DNA of 64,000 bases from DATKSS01 sp035468355. Lineage in GTDB: Bacteria > Chloroflexota > Dormibacteria > Dormibacterales > Dormibacteraceae. The notes beneath the pieces were generated by a model. It searched no databases. It was given only the letters and a program-made list of their open reading frames with translations, and had not been told where the DNA came from. The number at the start of each line of letters is the position of its first letter. Positions within the stretch are counted from its first letter, which is position 1. The stretch spans positions 6,041 to 70,040 of the forward strand of contig DATITA010000155.1 of assembly GCA_035468355.1 (NCBI GenBank), in the 5' to 3' direction. Both the position numbers and the translations under genes were made by a program. Positions 41,626 through 51,057 of the stretch are shown here, piece after piece.

Positions 41626-43515
41626 CTAGCCGATTCCACCGAGGTACCCGCCGTGCCACAGCTCAAAGGCGAACAGCGTCCAGAGCTGCTTGCGGTTGTC
41701 ACGACGCCCGCTGAGGTGCCCGTCGATGAGATGGGCCACGTAGCCGGGGTCGAAGAAGCCCTGGCGGGCGATTCGCTCGGGCGACAGCACCGCGAGCATC
41801 TGCTCTTTGAGCGGGCCGCGAAACCAGTGCGCGACCGGGATGCCGAAACCCTTCTTGGGACGGTCCAGGATGCGGTCGGGCAGGATGCCGCGCAACGCGC
41901 GCTTGAGGACGAACTTCGAGCGCAGCCCGCGCAGCTTGAGGTTCAGGGGCAGCCGCGTCGCGTACGCGACGAGATCGTTGTTCAGCAAGGGCACGCGCCC
42001 CTCCAGCGAGGCCATCATCGAGGAGCGGTCCAGCTTGACCAAGATGTCGTTCTCGAGGTACATCCGCATGTCCATCATCAGCACCTGGTTCAAGGGGTCG
42101 AGCGGCGGGGTGCTGTCCGAGACTGAAGCGCCAACGCGTCGTGATACCTCTTCGCGCATGTCGCCCGACAGCAGCGCCGCCCTCTCCTCGGGGTCGAACG
42201 ACCCCATCCACCGCTGGTGCCTTTCCGCGACGGGATAGCGGGCGCCTGCGACGAAGCGCTTGGCCCGAAAGTCGAAGCTCAGGTTGTCGCGCGAGACCGG
42301 CAGCCGCCTGACCACCGGTTCGACCAGCCCCTCGCGAAGCAGGCGAGGTGCGCGCATGTAGTAACCGGCGAGGCGATGCGCCTGCATCGTCGGGTAGCCG
42401 CCGAACAGCTCGTCTCCCCCGTCGCCGCCGAGAGCGACCTTGACATGGCGCCGTGTGAATGCGGCCAGGAGATAGGTCGGGATGACCGAAGCGTCTCCGA
42501 GCGGCTCGTCCAAAAGCACCGGCAGGCGCGGGATGAGGTCGAGCAGCATGGAGGGCTCGAGCGTCAGCTCGTGGTGCTCCGTCCCGAGGTGGCGTGCGAC
42601 CTCTCGCGCATAAGGAGCTTCGTCGAACGACCGCTCCGCAAAGCCCACTGAAAAGCTCTTCACCTCGCCGCCGAGCCGGGACATCATCGCCGTGACCGCG
42701 CTGGAGTCGATCCCGCCCGAGAGGAAGACTCCCAGCGGCACGTCGCTGATGAGCTCCTTTCGCACGGACTCGCTGAGCACCGCGCGCAGTTGCTCGCACT
42801 CCTCCTCGAGGCTCAGGTTCCGGCGATCGCCGTCGATACCCAGCTCGGGCGCCCAGTAGCGGCGCAACCGGGGCGAGCCTTCCTCGACCGCCCAGGTCAG
42901 CGTGTGTCCGGGCTGCAGCTTGCTCACGCCGCGCACGATGCTGCGCGGCGAAGGCACGAACTCGTACGCGAGGTATTCGTCGAGGGCGACGGGGTCGATC
43001 CCTTTCCGCAGAGCCGGGTCACGCAGCAGAGCCTTGAGCTCCGAGGCGAAGACCAGCCGGCGTCCGTCGATCGCGTAGTGAAGCGGCTTGATGCCCATCC
43101 GGTCGCGGGCCATGAACAGCGCGCCGCGTCCGCGGTCGAGCAGTGCGAATGCGAACATGCCGTTGAGGCGTGAGACCACGTCCTCCCCCCACTCCTCGTA
43201 GCCATGGACGAGGACCTCGGTGTCGGACTGTGTATAGAAGGTATGGCCCGCTGCCAGCAGCTCCTCGCGGAGCTCGAGGTGGTTGTAGATCTCGCCGTTC
43301 TGCACCACCCACAGGCGCGAGTCCTCGTTGTGGATCGGCTGGTGGCCTCCCTCGAGGTCGATGATCGACAGGCGGCGAATCCCGAGCGTGACGCCGTCGA
43401 CCTGGATGGTCCCTTCGTCGTCAGGCCCCCGGTGGACCATCGCCGAACACATCCTTCCCACCAGCTCGCGGCCCCGGGCAGGCTCGCCCCCCGCGACGCC
43501 GCAGATCCCGCACAT
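41626..43515 (-). CDS. asnB: Asparagine synthetase (glutamine-hydrolysing)
   Basis: 629 residues. The class II glutaminase domain starts with Cys2 (MCGICGVAGG), and the ATP pyrophosphatase domain has FLSGGIDSSAV near 267 and GGDGGDELFGGYP. It forms Asn from Asp, ATP and glutamine-derived ammonia, or amidates a related acid in some pathway-specific homologues. The C-terminal RPKKGFGIPVAHW segment is common in the AsnB group associated with cell surface polysaccharide clusters. It is followed upstream by a glycosyltransferase gene (12 bp gap), which fits such a context, although ordinary asparagine synthesis is equally possible. Confidence 0.92.
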   Translation of the reverse strand: MCGICGVAGGEPARGRELVGRMCSAMVHRGPDDEGTIQVDGVTLGIRRLSIIDLEGGHQPIHNEDSRLWVVQNGEIYNHLELREELLAAGHTFYTQSDTEVLVHGYEEWGEDVVSRLNGMFAFALLDRGRGALFMARDRMGIKPLHYAIDGRRLVFASELKALLRDPALRKGIDPVALDEYLAYEFVPSPRSIVRGVSKLQPGHTLTWAVEEGSPRLRRYWAPELGIDGDRRNLSLEEECEQLRAVLSESVRKELISDVPLGVFLSGGIDSSAVTAMMSRLGGEVKSFSVGFAERSFDEAPYAREVARHLGTEHHELTLEPSMLLDLIPRLPVLLDEPLGDASVIPTYLLAAFTRRHVKVALGGDGGDELFGGYPTMQAHRLAGYYMRAPRLLREGLVEPVVRRLPVSRDNLSFDFRAKRFVAGARYPVAERHQRWMGSFDPEERAALLSGDMREEVSRRVGASVSDSTPPLDPLNQVLMMDMRMYLENDILVKLDRSSMMASLEGRVPLLNNDLVAYATRLPLNLKLRGLRSKFVLKRALRGILPDRILDRPKKGFGIPVAHWFRGPLKEQMLAVLSPERIARQGFFDPGYVAHLIDGHLSGRRDNRKQLWTLFAFELWHGGYLGGIG

Positions 43516-43526
43516 CTAGTGGTCCA

Positions 43527-44558
43527 CTAGGTGCGGTGCCGGACGGATGGCCTCCCGTCGGTCGCGGACTCGCGGCGGGGCGATCGTTCGATGATCTCCC
43601 GGATCACATAGGTCGTCTTGCCCTGGGACTCGTGATAAGTGCGGATCGAGAGCTCCGCCAGCAGGCCCATGAGAACGAACTGGACTCCGACGATGGCCAG
43701 GAACACCGCGAGCAACAGCAGCGGGTTGTCATGCGCGTACGGATAGGGCGGCACGACCTTCTGGATGATCACGATCGCGCCGAAGACGATCGAGAGCGCC
43801 CACAGACCGAAAGCGGCGAAGCCGAAGAAGTAGATCGGCTTGGTCGAGTAGCTGCCCAGCAGCTTCAAGGTCATCAGGTCGAGCATGACGCGCGAGGTTC
43901 GCGACAGCGAGTATTTCGAGTTGCCAAATCTGCGGGACCGGTGGTTGACCGTGATTTCGGTGATCCGAGCGCCGATCCAGGACGCGTAGACGGGTATGAA
44001 CCGGTGCATCTCGCCATACAGCTTCACTTCCTGTATGACGTCGCGGTGATAGGCCTTGAGGGTGCACCCGAAGTCGTTCAGCCGCACGCCGGTGACCCTG
44101 GCGATGATCCAGTTGGCGATCTTCGAAAGAGTCACTCGCGTCGAGTCGTCATGCCTGTCCCGGCGCCAGCCGCTCACGACGTCGTAGCCCTCGTCAATCT
44201 TCTCGAGGAGCCTCGGGATGTCGTGCGGGTCGTTCTGCATGTCCCCGTCCATGAAGATGAGGACGTCTCCGCGGCTGTTATCGATCCCGGCCTGCACTGC
44301 CGCCGTCTGGCCGAAGTTGCGGCGGAACGAGACGACTCGGACCCGGCCATCTCGGACGGCAAGCTGGCCGAGCTGCTCGCCGCTGCCGTCTCGGCTGCCG
44401 TCGTCGATGTAGACGACCTCGAAAGAGAAGTCCAGCCCCTCCAGGACGCCCATCAGCTCGGCGTGGAGCGGACCGATGCTCTCGACCTCGTTGTACACGA
44501 GCACGATCACCGACAGGTGGGGCGCAAGCAAGGAGTTCGGGCGGATCCGCGTTGCCAT
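43527..44558 (-). CDS. Family 2 glycosyltransferase with C-terminal membrane helices
   Basis: 343 residues. The GT-A domain has IVLVYNEVESI at about 18-28, YIDDGSRDGSGEQL, the metal-binding FMDGDMQNDP, and GWRRDRHDD. Two C-terminal membrane helices at about 235-260 and 270-295 follow. This is the DPM1/GtrB/ArnC type that transfers a sugar to a polyprenyl phosphate at the inner membrane. Such lipid-linked sugars feed GT-C or DUF2079-type membrane transferases, and one such gene starts 34 bp away on the opposite strand. Confidence 0.92.
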   Translation of the reverse strand: MATRIRPNSLLAPHLSVIVLVYNEVESIGPLHAELMGVLEGLDFSFEVVYIDDGSRDGSGEQLGQLAVRDGRVRVVSFRRNFGQTAAVQAGIDNSRGDVLIFMDGDMQNDPHDIPRLLEKIDEGYDVVSGWRRDRHDDSTRVTLSKIANWIIARVTGVRLNDFGCTLKAYHRDVIQEVKLYGEMHRFIPVYASWIGARITEITVNHRSRRFGNSKYSLSRTSRVMLDLMTLKLLGSYSTKPIYFFGFAAFGLWALSIVFGAIVIIQKVVPPYPYAHDNPLLLLAVFLAIVGVQFVLMGLLAELSIRTYHESQGKTTYVIREIIERSPRRESATDGRPSVRHRT

Positions 44559-44592
44559 CCTGCGATTTTAGGCTTGGTAAGCTCCGTCCCCG

Positions 44593-46050
44593 ATGACCGC
44601 CGAAGCCGCGCGCGCGACGCCGACCATTCGCGAGCACAGCCACGCGGAAGCCTGGTGGCTCTATCTCACGGTGCCCGTGCTCGGCGCTGCCGTCGCCTTC
44701 ACCTGGACCCTGCATAGCACCCTCCAGCGCATGTACGGCATGACGGCGCCCGCGTGGGATTTCGCATACGACCAGCAGGTGATCTGGAACATCTCAGTCG
44801 GGCAGGGCTTCTACTCGAGCTACGCGAGAGCCAACTTCCTGGGCATCCACCTCGAGCCCATCTTCGTAGTGCTCGCGGGCGTGGAGAAGCTCTGGCCGAA
44901 CCCGGCCGTGCTGCTCATCTTCTCGTCGGCGGGGCTGGCGGCGACCGCGCCGGCCGCCTACTTCTTCCTGCGCGCCATCCTGCCCGCCGACCGCCCCGCA
45001 TCGCCGTGGCTCGCCATGGCTCTCGCCGCGCCCATCCCGTTTTGGGCCGCGATCCAGGGGGCCGCGAGCGATTTCTTCCACCCCGAGAACATGGCGCTCG
45101 CCTTTGCCATGCTCGCCGCCTGGGCCGGCATCCGCGGACATCGCGTCGCCATGTGGGCCCTGTGCATCCTCACGCTCGCGTGCAAGGAGGACCAGGTGTA
45201 CACGGTGACCGTGATCGCAATCCTGATGAAGGTATACGGCGCGCCCGCGGTGAAGAAGCACTGGCGGTTCATCCTCTACCTGGCGGCCGCATGGTTCCTC
45301 ATCGGCACCGGGATCGTGCAGCAGCACTATCGCGACGGCGGCTACACCGACTTCGTCTACTACGCCTGGCTGGTCGGGCTTGATCCGACCTTGCCGATCA
45401 CCGCGACCACCTTCCTCGAAGCGTTCGTCCGCCCCGGAGCGCTCCTGGTCCTTTCGGGGATCCTGGCCTCTTTGGCCGCGATGCCACTGCTGGCGCCGCG
45501 ATGGCTGCTGCTCGTCATCCCCCCTTACCTGGCCGATGTCCTGAGCGGGCACACTCCTCAGAACACGCTCGGCGACCACTACGTGCTTCTCCTGCTGTTC
45601 CCGCTCATCGTGGCGGGCGGCGTCGGGGCGCGACGACTCCTGCTCCAGCGCTCCATCCGGCCGGCCACCGCCCTCGTGGCGATCGTCCCGGGATTCGTGC
45701 TGGGTTGGGCGACGGGAGACCTGCCACCTGCGCTGGGCGGGCACGAGGACCTGTATTCGCGCCCCAACACCGTGTCCCAACTGCTGAACGCCACCTCGAT
45801 GATTCCCGCCGACGCCCCCGTCAGCGCCGACGACGGGCTCGCGATCTGGCTCGACAACCGCCACACCATCAACGACTTCCCCGACAAGCTCGACGCGCGC
45901 TGTTACGTGGTGCTCGATCGCGAGCCATACCTCAACGGCCCGACCCACCCCGACCAGCGCCTCGACACCATCAGCAAGCTCGCAAGCAGCGGGCGACGCC
46001 TGCTGTTCGACGACGGAAGGTTCCAGGTCTGGAGCCCGGTCGGGGACTGA
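44593..46050 (+). CDS. DUF2079 multi-pass membrane protein
   Basis: 485 residues with ten or more hydrophobic helices. The N-terminal part has WDFAYDQQVIWNISVGQGFYSSYARANFLGIHLEPIFV, the DUF2079 hallmark with Asp and His in the first extracytoplasmic loop, a layout shared with GT-C glycosyltransferases. A soluble C-terminal segment (about 390-485) has ADAPVSADDGLAIWLDNRHTINDFPDKLDARCYVVLD. It may use polyprenyl-linked sugars made by the divergent GT2 protein. That functional link is inferred from neighbourhood and fold only. Confidence 0.85.
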   Translation: MTAEAARATPTIREHSHAEAWWLYLTVPVLGAAVAFTWTLHSTLQRMYGMTAPAWDFAYDQQVIWNISVGQGFYSSYARANFLGIHLEPIFVVLAGVEKLWPNPAVLLIFSSAGLAATAPAAYFFLRAILPADRPASPWLAMALAAPIPFWAAIQGAASDFFHPENMALAFAMLAAWAGIRGHRVAMWALCILTLACKEDQVYTVTVIAILMKVYGAPAVKKHWRFILYLAAAWFLIGTGIVQQHYRDGGYTDFVYYAWLVGLDPTLPITATTFLEAFVRPGALLVLSGILASLAAMPLLAPRWLLLVIPPYLADVLSGHTPQNTLGDHYVLLLLFPLIVAGGVGARRLLLQRSIRPATALVAIVPGFVLGWATGDLPPALGGHEDLYSRPNTVSQLLNATSMIPADAPVSADDGLAIWLDNRHTINDFPDKLDARCYVVLDREPYLNGPTHPDQRLDTISKLASSGRRLLFDDGRFQVWSPVGD

Positions 46051-46060
46051 GGGGCTTTCG

Positions 46061-46115
46061 CTTCCCCGCTGGCGGGGAAGGTGGCTCGGCGCGCAGCGCC
46101 CAGCCGGATGGGGAC
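46061..46115. repeat. REP-like double-hairpin intergenic element
   Basis: Two adjacent inverted repeats: 46061-46080 (CTTCCCCGC facing GCGGGGAAG) and 46083-46105 (GGCT-C-GGCGC facing GCGCC-C-AGCC around GCA), followed by GGATGGGGAC. The whole resembles palindromic intergenic repeats common in GC-rich bacteria. No second copy was noticed in this window. Confidence 0.5.
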
Positions 46116-46144
46116 GTACTCCTTTGTATCCTGAAACACGAATA

Positions 46145-49100
46145 GTGGCCACGACTTCCACACGAGAGCGCCTGGATCGGCTGTTCCGGCAGAGGATCGT
46201 GATCCTCGACGGGTCGATGGGAGTAATGCTGCAGCGGCGCGGCCTCAGCGACGAGGACTTCCGCGGCAAGTGGTTCCGCGACCACCCCAAGCCGCTGCGC
46301 AACAACAGCGACGTCCTTTGCCTGACTCAGCCCGACCTGGTGACGCGGGTCCACCGCGAGTACCTCGAGGCGGGGGCGGACATCATCACCACCAACACGT
46401 TCACTGCGACGCGAGTCTCCCAGGCCGACTATGAGCTCCAGGACTTCGCCTACGAGATGAACCTCGCCGGCGCGCGCCTGGCTCGTAAGGCCGCCGACGG
46501 GTTCGAAAACCGCTTCGTCGCCGGTTCGCTCGGGCCGACCAACGTCACCCTTTCGCTGTCGCCGAAGGTCGACGACCCGTCGTACCGGGACGTCACGTTC
46601 GATCAGCTTCGCGACGGTTACGCCGAGGCCGCGCGCGCCCTGGTCGAGGGCGGCGCGGACATCCTGCTCATCGAGACGGTCTTCGACACCCTCAACGGCA
46701 AAGCCGCCATCGCCGCCGTCAAAGAGGTCGCGCCCGAGCTTCCGCTCTTCGTTTCGGTGACGATCGTCGACCGCAGCGGGCGAAACCTGTCCGGGCAGAC
46801 GGTGGAGGCGTTCTGGACCTCGGTCGAGCATGCCCGGCCGTTCGCCGCTGGCATCAACTGTTCGCTGGGCGCGACGGAGATGCGGCCCTATATCGCTGCG
46901 CTTTCGCGCGTGGCTCCGGTTTACGTCACCTGCTATCCCAACGCTGGGCTGCCCAACGCCTTCGGCGGCTACGACGAAGAGCCGCCCATGACCAGCCGGC
47001 TGCTCAAGGAGTTCGCCGAGGCGGGCTACCTGAACGCGGCCGGCGGCTGCTGCGGGACGGGCCCTGAGCACATCCGGCAGATTCGCGAGGCCTTGAAAGA
47101 CATCGCTCCGCGCCCTGTGCCCCAGCCCGTGCCGAGACCGCGGTTCAGCGGCCTCGAGCCGTTCGAGATCGGCCCGGACTCGGGCTTCGTCGTGATCGGC
47201 GAGCGCACGAACGTCACCGGTTCGATCCGGTTCCGCCGGCTCATCGAGTCGGGCGACTTCACCGGCGCGGTGAAGGTCGCTCTGGACCAGGTCCGGGGAG
47301 GCGCCAACCTGCTCGACGTGAACATGGACGCCGACCTGCTCGACTCCGAGGCGGCGATGGTGCGCTTCCTCAACCTCATCGCCACCGAACCCGAGATCGC
47401 GCGCCTGCCGATCATGGTCGACAGTTCCAGATGGTCCGTGCTGGAGGCGGGCCTGAAGTGCATCCAGGGCAAGGGCGTGGCCAACTCGATCAGCCTCAAG
47501 GGGGGCGAGGAGGCTTTTCTGGAGCAGGCGCGCAAGGTGCGTGAGTATGGGGCCGCCGCTGTGGTGATGGCCTTCGACGAGAAGGGCCAGGCGGACACCA
47601 CCGAACGGAAGGTGGAGATCTGCTCTCGCGCCTACAAGCTGTTGATCGAACGAGCCGCGTTTCCGCCCGAGGACATCATTTTCGACCCCAACATCCTCCC
47701 CATCGCAACGGGCATCGAAGAGCACTCGGGTTATGCGAAAGCGTTCATCGAGGCGACCCGGCAGATCAAGCAGAGGTGTCCGGGGGTGCACATCTCGGGC
47801 GGCGTCTCCAACCTGTCTTTCTCGTTCCGTGGCAACGACCGCGTACGTGAAGCGATCCACTCGGCATTCCTTTATCACGCCATTCGCGCCGGCCTCGACA
47901 TGGGCATCGTCAACGCCGGGCAGCTGGTCGTTTACGAGGACATCCCGAAGGACCTCCTCGAGATGGTCGAGGACATCATCTTCGACCGGCGACCAGACGC
48001 CACCGAACGACTGGTCGATTTTGCCAAGTCCATCTCCAGCGCGGGCTCGAAGCGCGAGGTCGACCTTTCCTGGCGCGAGCGCTCGGTCGAGGATCGCCTC
48101 GCCCATGCGGTACTGCATGGCGAGGTCGAGTTCATCGAGCAGGACGCGGAGGAAGCGCGGGTTAAGTACGGCAGGCCGTTGCTGGTCATCGAGGGCCCCC
48201 TGATGGACGGCATGAAGGTCGTGGGCGACCTGTTCGGGGCCGGCAAGATGTTCTTGCCCCAGGTGGTGAAGAGCGCGCGCGCGATGAAGCGAGCGGTCGC
48301 ATATCTCGAGCCCTTCATGGAGGCTGAGAAAGAGGCGTCGGGCAGTCAGCGGATGCGCGGGAAGCTCGTGCTGGCGACCGTCAAGGGCGACGTGCACGAC
48401 ATTGGCAAGAACATAGTCGGCGTCGTCCTGGCCTGCAACAACTACGAGGTCGTCGACCTCGGAGTGATGGTTCCGGTCGACAAGATCCTGGACACCGCGA
48501 TCGAGCTCGCCGCCGACGTAGTAGGGCTCTCGGGACTGATCACCCCATCGCTCGACGAGATGGTCGTGGTGGCCAAAGAGATGACGCGCCGCGACTTTAA
48601 GATCCCGCTCCTGATCGGCGGCGCGACCACGTCCAAGCAGCACACCGCGGTGCGCATCGCGCCTGCGTACACCGGCTCGACCGTGCACGTGCTCGATGCA
48701 TCGCGCGTGATCGGTGTGGTGTCGGACCTGCTCGATGACGAACGGCGCCTGGTTTTCGACCAAGACAACCGCGCGCTGCAGGACAAGCTCCGCGCCCAGC
48801 ATTCGACGGCCCGCCGCACCCTACTCTCGATCGACGAGGCGCGCACCCGGCGTGCGAAGCTCGAGTTCCGCGACCTGCCCACTCCACCGTTCACCGGTAG
48901 GAAGGTGGTCGAACCGGCGATCTCCGTGCTGCGCGAGTACATCGACTGGACCTTCTTCTTCCACGCCTGGGAGCTGAAGGGCAAGTTCCCAGCCATCCTC
49001 GAGAGCCCCTCCCACGGCGCCGTCGCGCGCGAGCTGTTCAGCCACGCTGAGGAGATGCTCGATGAGATCCAGTCCAAGGGCTGGCTCAAGGCGCGGGGCG

Positions 49101-49753
49101 TGTACGGCTACTGGCCCGCCCACGCCGAAGGCGACGACATCGTGCTCGAGAACCAGGTGCGATTTCCGATGCTGCGACAGCAGGTCGACCATGGCGACGA
49201 CAAGCCATATCTTTCCCTCGCAGATTTCGTGGCCCATGCAGGCGATCACATCGGCGCGTTCGCCCTCACCTCCGGCCTCGGCGTGGACGAGCTCGCGGCG
49301 AGGTTTCAGTCCGAGCACGACGACTATCGCGCGATCATGGTCAAAGCGCTGGCCGACCGCCTCGCCGAGGCGTTTGCCGAGTACCTGCACCAGTTGGTGC
49401 GGCGGGAGTGGTACGAGACGGGGCCGACGCTCTCGAGCGAGGAGCTGATCGGCGAGAAGTATCGCGGCATCAGGCCGGCTTTGGGCTACCCGGCGTGCCC
49501 CGACCACTCCGAGAAACACGTGCTTTTCGACCTGCTCGACGCGCGCTCGATCGGCATGGATCTCACAGAATCCGGCGCCATGACGCCGACCGCCGCGGTC
49601 TCCGGCCTCTACTTTGCCCATCCCCAATCGAAGTACTTCATGGTCGGCAAGATCGGCCGGGACCAGGTGAACGATTACGCCAGGCGGCGCGGGATGCCGG
49701 TGTCGGAGGCCGAGCGCTGGCTCCGCCCCAACCTGGGTTACGAAGAGACCTAA
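46145..49753 (+). CDS. metH: Cobalamin-dependent methionine synthase
   Basis: Transfers the methyl of methyltetrahydrofolate to homocysteine through cobalamin. About 1202 residues with all four modules. The homocysteine domain has zinc cysteines in GINCSLG and GGCCGTGPEHI. The pterin-binding domain includes FVVIGERTNVTGS and LLDVNMDADLLDSE. The cobalamin domain has GDVHDIGKNIVGVVL with the base-off histidine. The C-terminal AdoMet reactivation domain carries RPALGYPACPDHSEK. GTG at 46145 is chosen over an upstream in-frame start that lacks conservation. No cobalamin or SAM riboswitch is recognisable in the 94 bp upstream. Its presence implies a cobalamin supply. Confidence 0.96.
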   Translation: MATTSTRERLDRLFRQRIVILDGSMGVMLQRRGLSDEDFRGKWFRDHPKPLRNNSDVLCLTQPDLVTRVHREYLEAGADIITTNTFTATRVSQADYELQDFAYEMNLAGARLARKAADGFENRFVAGSLGPTNVTLSLSPKVDDPSYRDVTFDQLRDGYAEAARALVEGGADILLIETVFDTLNGKAAIAAVKEVAPELPLFVSVTIVDRSGRNLSGQTVEAFWTSVEHARPFAAGINCSLGATEMRPYIAALSRVAPVYVTCYPNAGLPNAFGGYDEEPPMTSRLLKEFAEAGYLNAAGGCCGTGPEHIRQIREALKDIAPRPVPQPVPRPRFSGLEPFEIGPDSGFVVIGERTNVTGSIRFRRLIESGDFTGAVKVALDQVRGGANLLDVNMDADLLDSEAAMVRFLNLIATEPEIARLPIMVDSSRWSVLEAGLKCIQGKGVANSISLKGGEEAFLEQARKVREYGAAAVVMAFDEKGQADTTERKVEICSRAYKLLIERAAFPPEDIIFDPNILPIATGIEEHSGYAKAFIEATRQIKQRCPGVHISGGVSNLSFSFRGNDRVREAIHSAFLYHAIRAGLDMGIVNAGQLVVYEDIPKDLLEMVEDIIFDRRPDATERLVDFAKSISSAGSKREVDLSWRERSVEDRLAHAVLHGEVEFIEQDAEEARVKYGRPLLVIEGPLMDGMKVVGDLFGAGKMFLPQVVKSARAMKRAVAYLEPFMEAEKEASGSQRMRGKLVLATVKGDVHDIGKNIVGVVLACNNYEVVDLGVMVPVDKILDTAIELAADVVGLSGLITPSLDEMVVVAKEMTRRDFKIPLLIGGATTSKQHTAVRIAPAYTGSTVHVLDASRVIGVVSDLLDDERRLVFDQDNRALQDKLRAQHSTARRTLLSIDEARTRRAKLEFRDLPTPPFTGRKVVEPAISVLREYIDWTFFFHAWELKGKFPAILESPSHGAVARELFSHAEEMLDEIQSKGWLKARGVYGYWPAHAEGDDIVLENQVRFPMLRQQVDHGDDKPYLSLADFVAHAGDHIGAFALTSGLGVDELAARFQSEHDDYRAIMVKALADRLAEAFAEYLHQLVRREWYETGPTLSSEELIGEKYRGIRPALGYPACPDHSEKHVLFDLLDARSIGMDLTESGAMTPTAAVSGLYFAHPQSKYFMVGKIGRDQVNDYARRRGMPVSEAERWLRPNLGYEET

Positions 49754-49782
49754 ACCCTTTCCCTTTCGGATCGCGCCGGCAT

Positions 49783-50916
49783 CTAGGCCTTCGCGGTAGC
49801 CGGCGCGCGAGACCGCGGACCGAACGTGACCGTCGGCGGGACGGTCAGCAGGCGCCCATCGCCGAGGCGGACGAGCTGCCAGCCTCCCTCGTGAACCATC
49901 CGGTGATGCCGATGGCACAGCAGCACGAGGTTGTCGAGGTCGGTCGTGCCGCCGTGGATCCAGTGGACGACGTGATGCGCGGCGCTCCATGACGCAGGTC
50001 GGTCACATCCCGGCCACCGGCATGAGCCGTCGCGGGCGTTGAGCGCACGTCGCGCCGTTCCCGAAACCACCCTCTTCGAGCGGCCGACGTCGATCACAGT
50101 CGACTCGGAGTCGAGCAGCACCCGTGTGACGCTGCAGTCGCACGCCAGCCGCTCGACCGTCGCCGATGAGATGGGCAAGGAGAACTCCATCTCGGCCGCC
50201 GGCGCACCGGCCAGACCGAGCAAAGTCTCGACCGAGCTCGTCACCTGAAGCTGGGCGCGCTCGGCGCCCCCGCTCGCGAGCTCGACCAGCGCATCGGCCA
50301 GCCGTCGCTCCCTATCGCGGTCGTCGTGCTCGCCCGACCTTCGCGCCAGCGGCTCGAGGGCGGTTCGCAGCGCGGCGCCACCGAATGCGTCCAGCACTCC
50401 GCTCAACAGCATCGAGCCGTCCATCCACGTGCTGAGCGACAGGCGCCGGTTCTCCACCTGCTCCGACTCCTCCGCCGCATAACCCTTGGGGTCGGCGGCA
50501 TGCCGGGCATGGCGGCAGAAGTAGTGGAACTTCCCGGGAGTGTGCTCGCGCGCAAACTCGATCAGCGGCGCTTCTTCGAACCGCTCCCGCAGGGTCTCGG
50601 CGGTCCGCGCCATCACCGAGAGGTGCGCGAAGCCGTTCTCACCCTCACCCATGGCCTGGATGCTTCGCGGCGGCCGAGGCATCGCCTGGCCCACCGCGAC
50701 GCGGTCGGCCGCCGCGCCGGCCGTCATATGGCAGTTGAAGCGGATCCAGTCGATGCCGCTCACGAAGCCCAGCTCGTCATAGTCGCCCTTCTCGGCGTAG
50801 CGGGCGGCGTCTTCGGCGAAGGAGAGCTCCATCAGGTCGATGGCGTGGCGCTTCCGGACCATGCTCCCGCGCAGCTGCTCGTTGATTGCCGCGGCCACCT
50901 CAGCCGGCTCGTCCAT
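49783..50916 (-). CDS. DUF222 protein with C-terminal HNH endonuclease domain (13E12-repeat type)
   Basis: 377 residues: N-terminal DUF222 domain (about 1-290) and an HNH domain at the end with CRWPGCDRPASWSAAHHVVHWIHGGTTDLDNLVLLCHRHHRMVHEGG, where the four zinc Cys/His and the catalytic histidines are intact. This is the family of mycobacterial REP13E12 proteins, abundant in Actinobacteria and of unclear cellular role, possibly mobile. ATG at 50916 is the family start. A LexA-like box lies 12-27 bp upstream, and a hairpin separates it from the aldehyde dehydrogenase gene. Confidence 0.88.
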   Translation of the reverse strand: MDEPAEVAAAINEQLRGSMVRKRHAIDLMELSFAEDAARYAEKGDYDELGFVSGIDWIRFNCHMTAGAAADRVAVGQAMPRPPRSIQAMGEGENGFAHLSVMARTAETLRERFEEAPLIEFAREHTPGKFHYFCRHARHAADPKGYAAEESEQVENRRLSLSTWMDGSMLLSGVLDAFGGAALRTALEPLARRSGEHDDRDRERRLADALVELASGGAERAQLQVTSSVETLLGLAGAPAAEMEFSLPISSATVERLACDCSVTRVLLDSESTVIDVGRSKRVVSGTARRALNARDGSCRWPGCDRPASWSAAHHVVHWIHGGTTDLDNLVLLCHRHHRMVHEGGWQLVRLGDGRLLTVPPTVTFGPRSRAPATAKA

Positions 50917-50927
50917 GAGCCGACAGT

Positions 50928-50943
50928 ACGAACATCCGTACGA
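50928..50943 (-). promoter_or_regulatory. LexA-like SOS box upstream of the HNH gene
   Basis: ACGAACATCCGTACGA has a 14-base core CGAAC-N4-GTACG, one mismatch from the actinobacterial SOS box CGAAC-N4-GTTCG. It lies 12 bp before the start codon, a position where LexA would repress. Confidence 0.45.
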
Positions 50944-50953
50944 GAAACCAACC

Positions 50954-50970
50954 CCGCCCGTTAAGGGCGG
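50954..50970 (-). terminator. Hairpin after the aldehyde dehydrogenase gene
   Basis: On the minus strand CCGCCC-TTAAC-GGGCGG is followed by GGTTGGTTT. The stem is stable and the trailing tract is moderately T-rich, so it could terminate the aldehyde dehydrogenase transcript. It lies 88 bp after that gene's stop. Confidence 0.4.
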
Positions 50971-51057
50971 AGGTCGAACCCTACAGCCACAGGAACGTCT
51001 CCGCTCACGCGCCGCCCGACGCAAGGTCGGCCTGAATCGTAAGTAGGCCCCTGACCG

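Noticed and set aside
46051..46144. Possible cobalamin or SAM riboswitch before metH
   Set aside because: The 94 bp gap is too short and lacks the B12-box or SAM riboswitch core; it holds REP-like hairpins instead.
45971..48802. 943-codon open frame on the minus strand opposite metH
   Set aside because: It is antisense to an unambiguous, full-length metH. Long antisense frames are expected when GC-rich third positions suppress stops, and the translation is low-complexity Arg/Asp/Leu-rich with no family.
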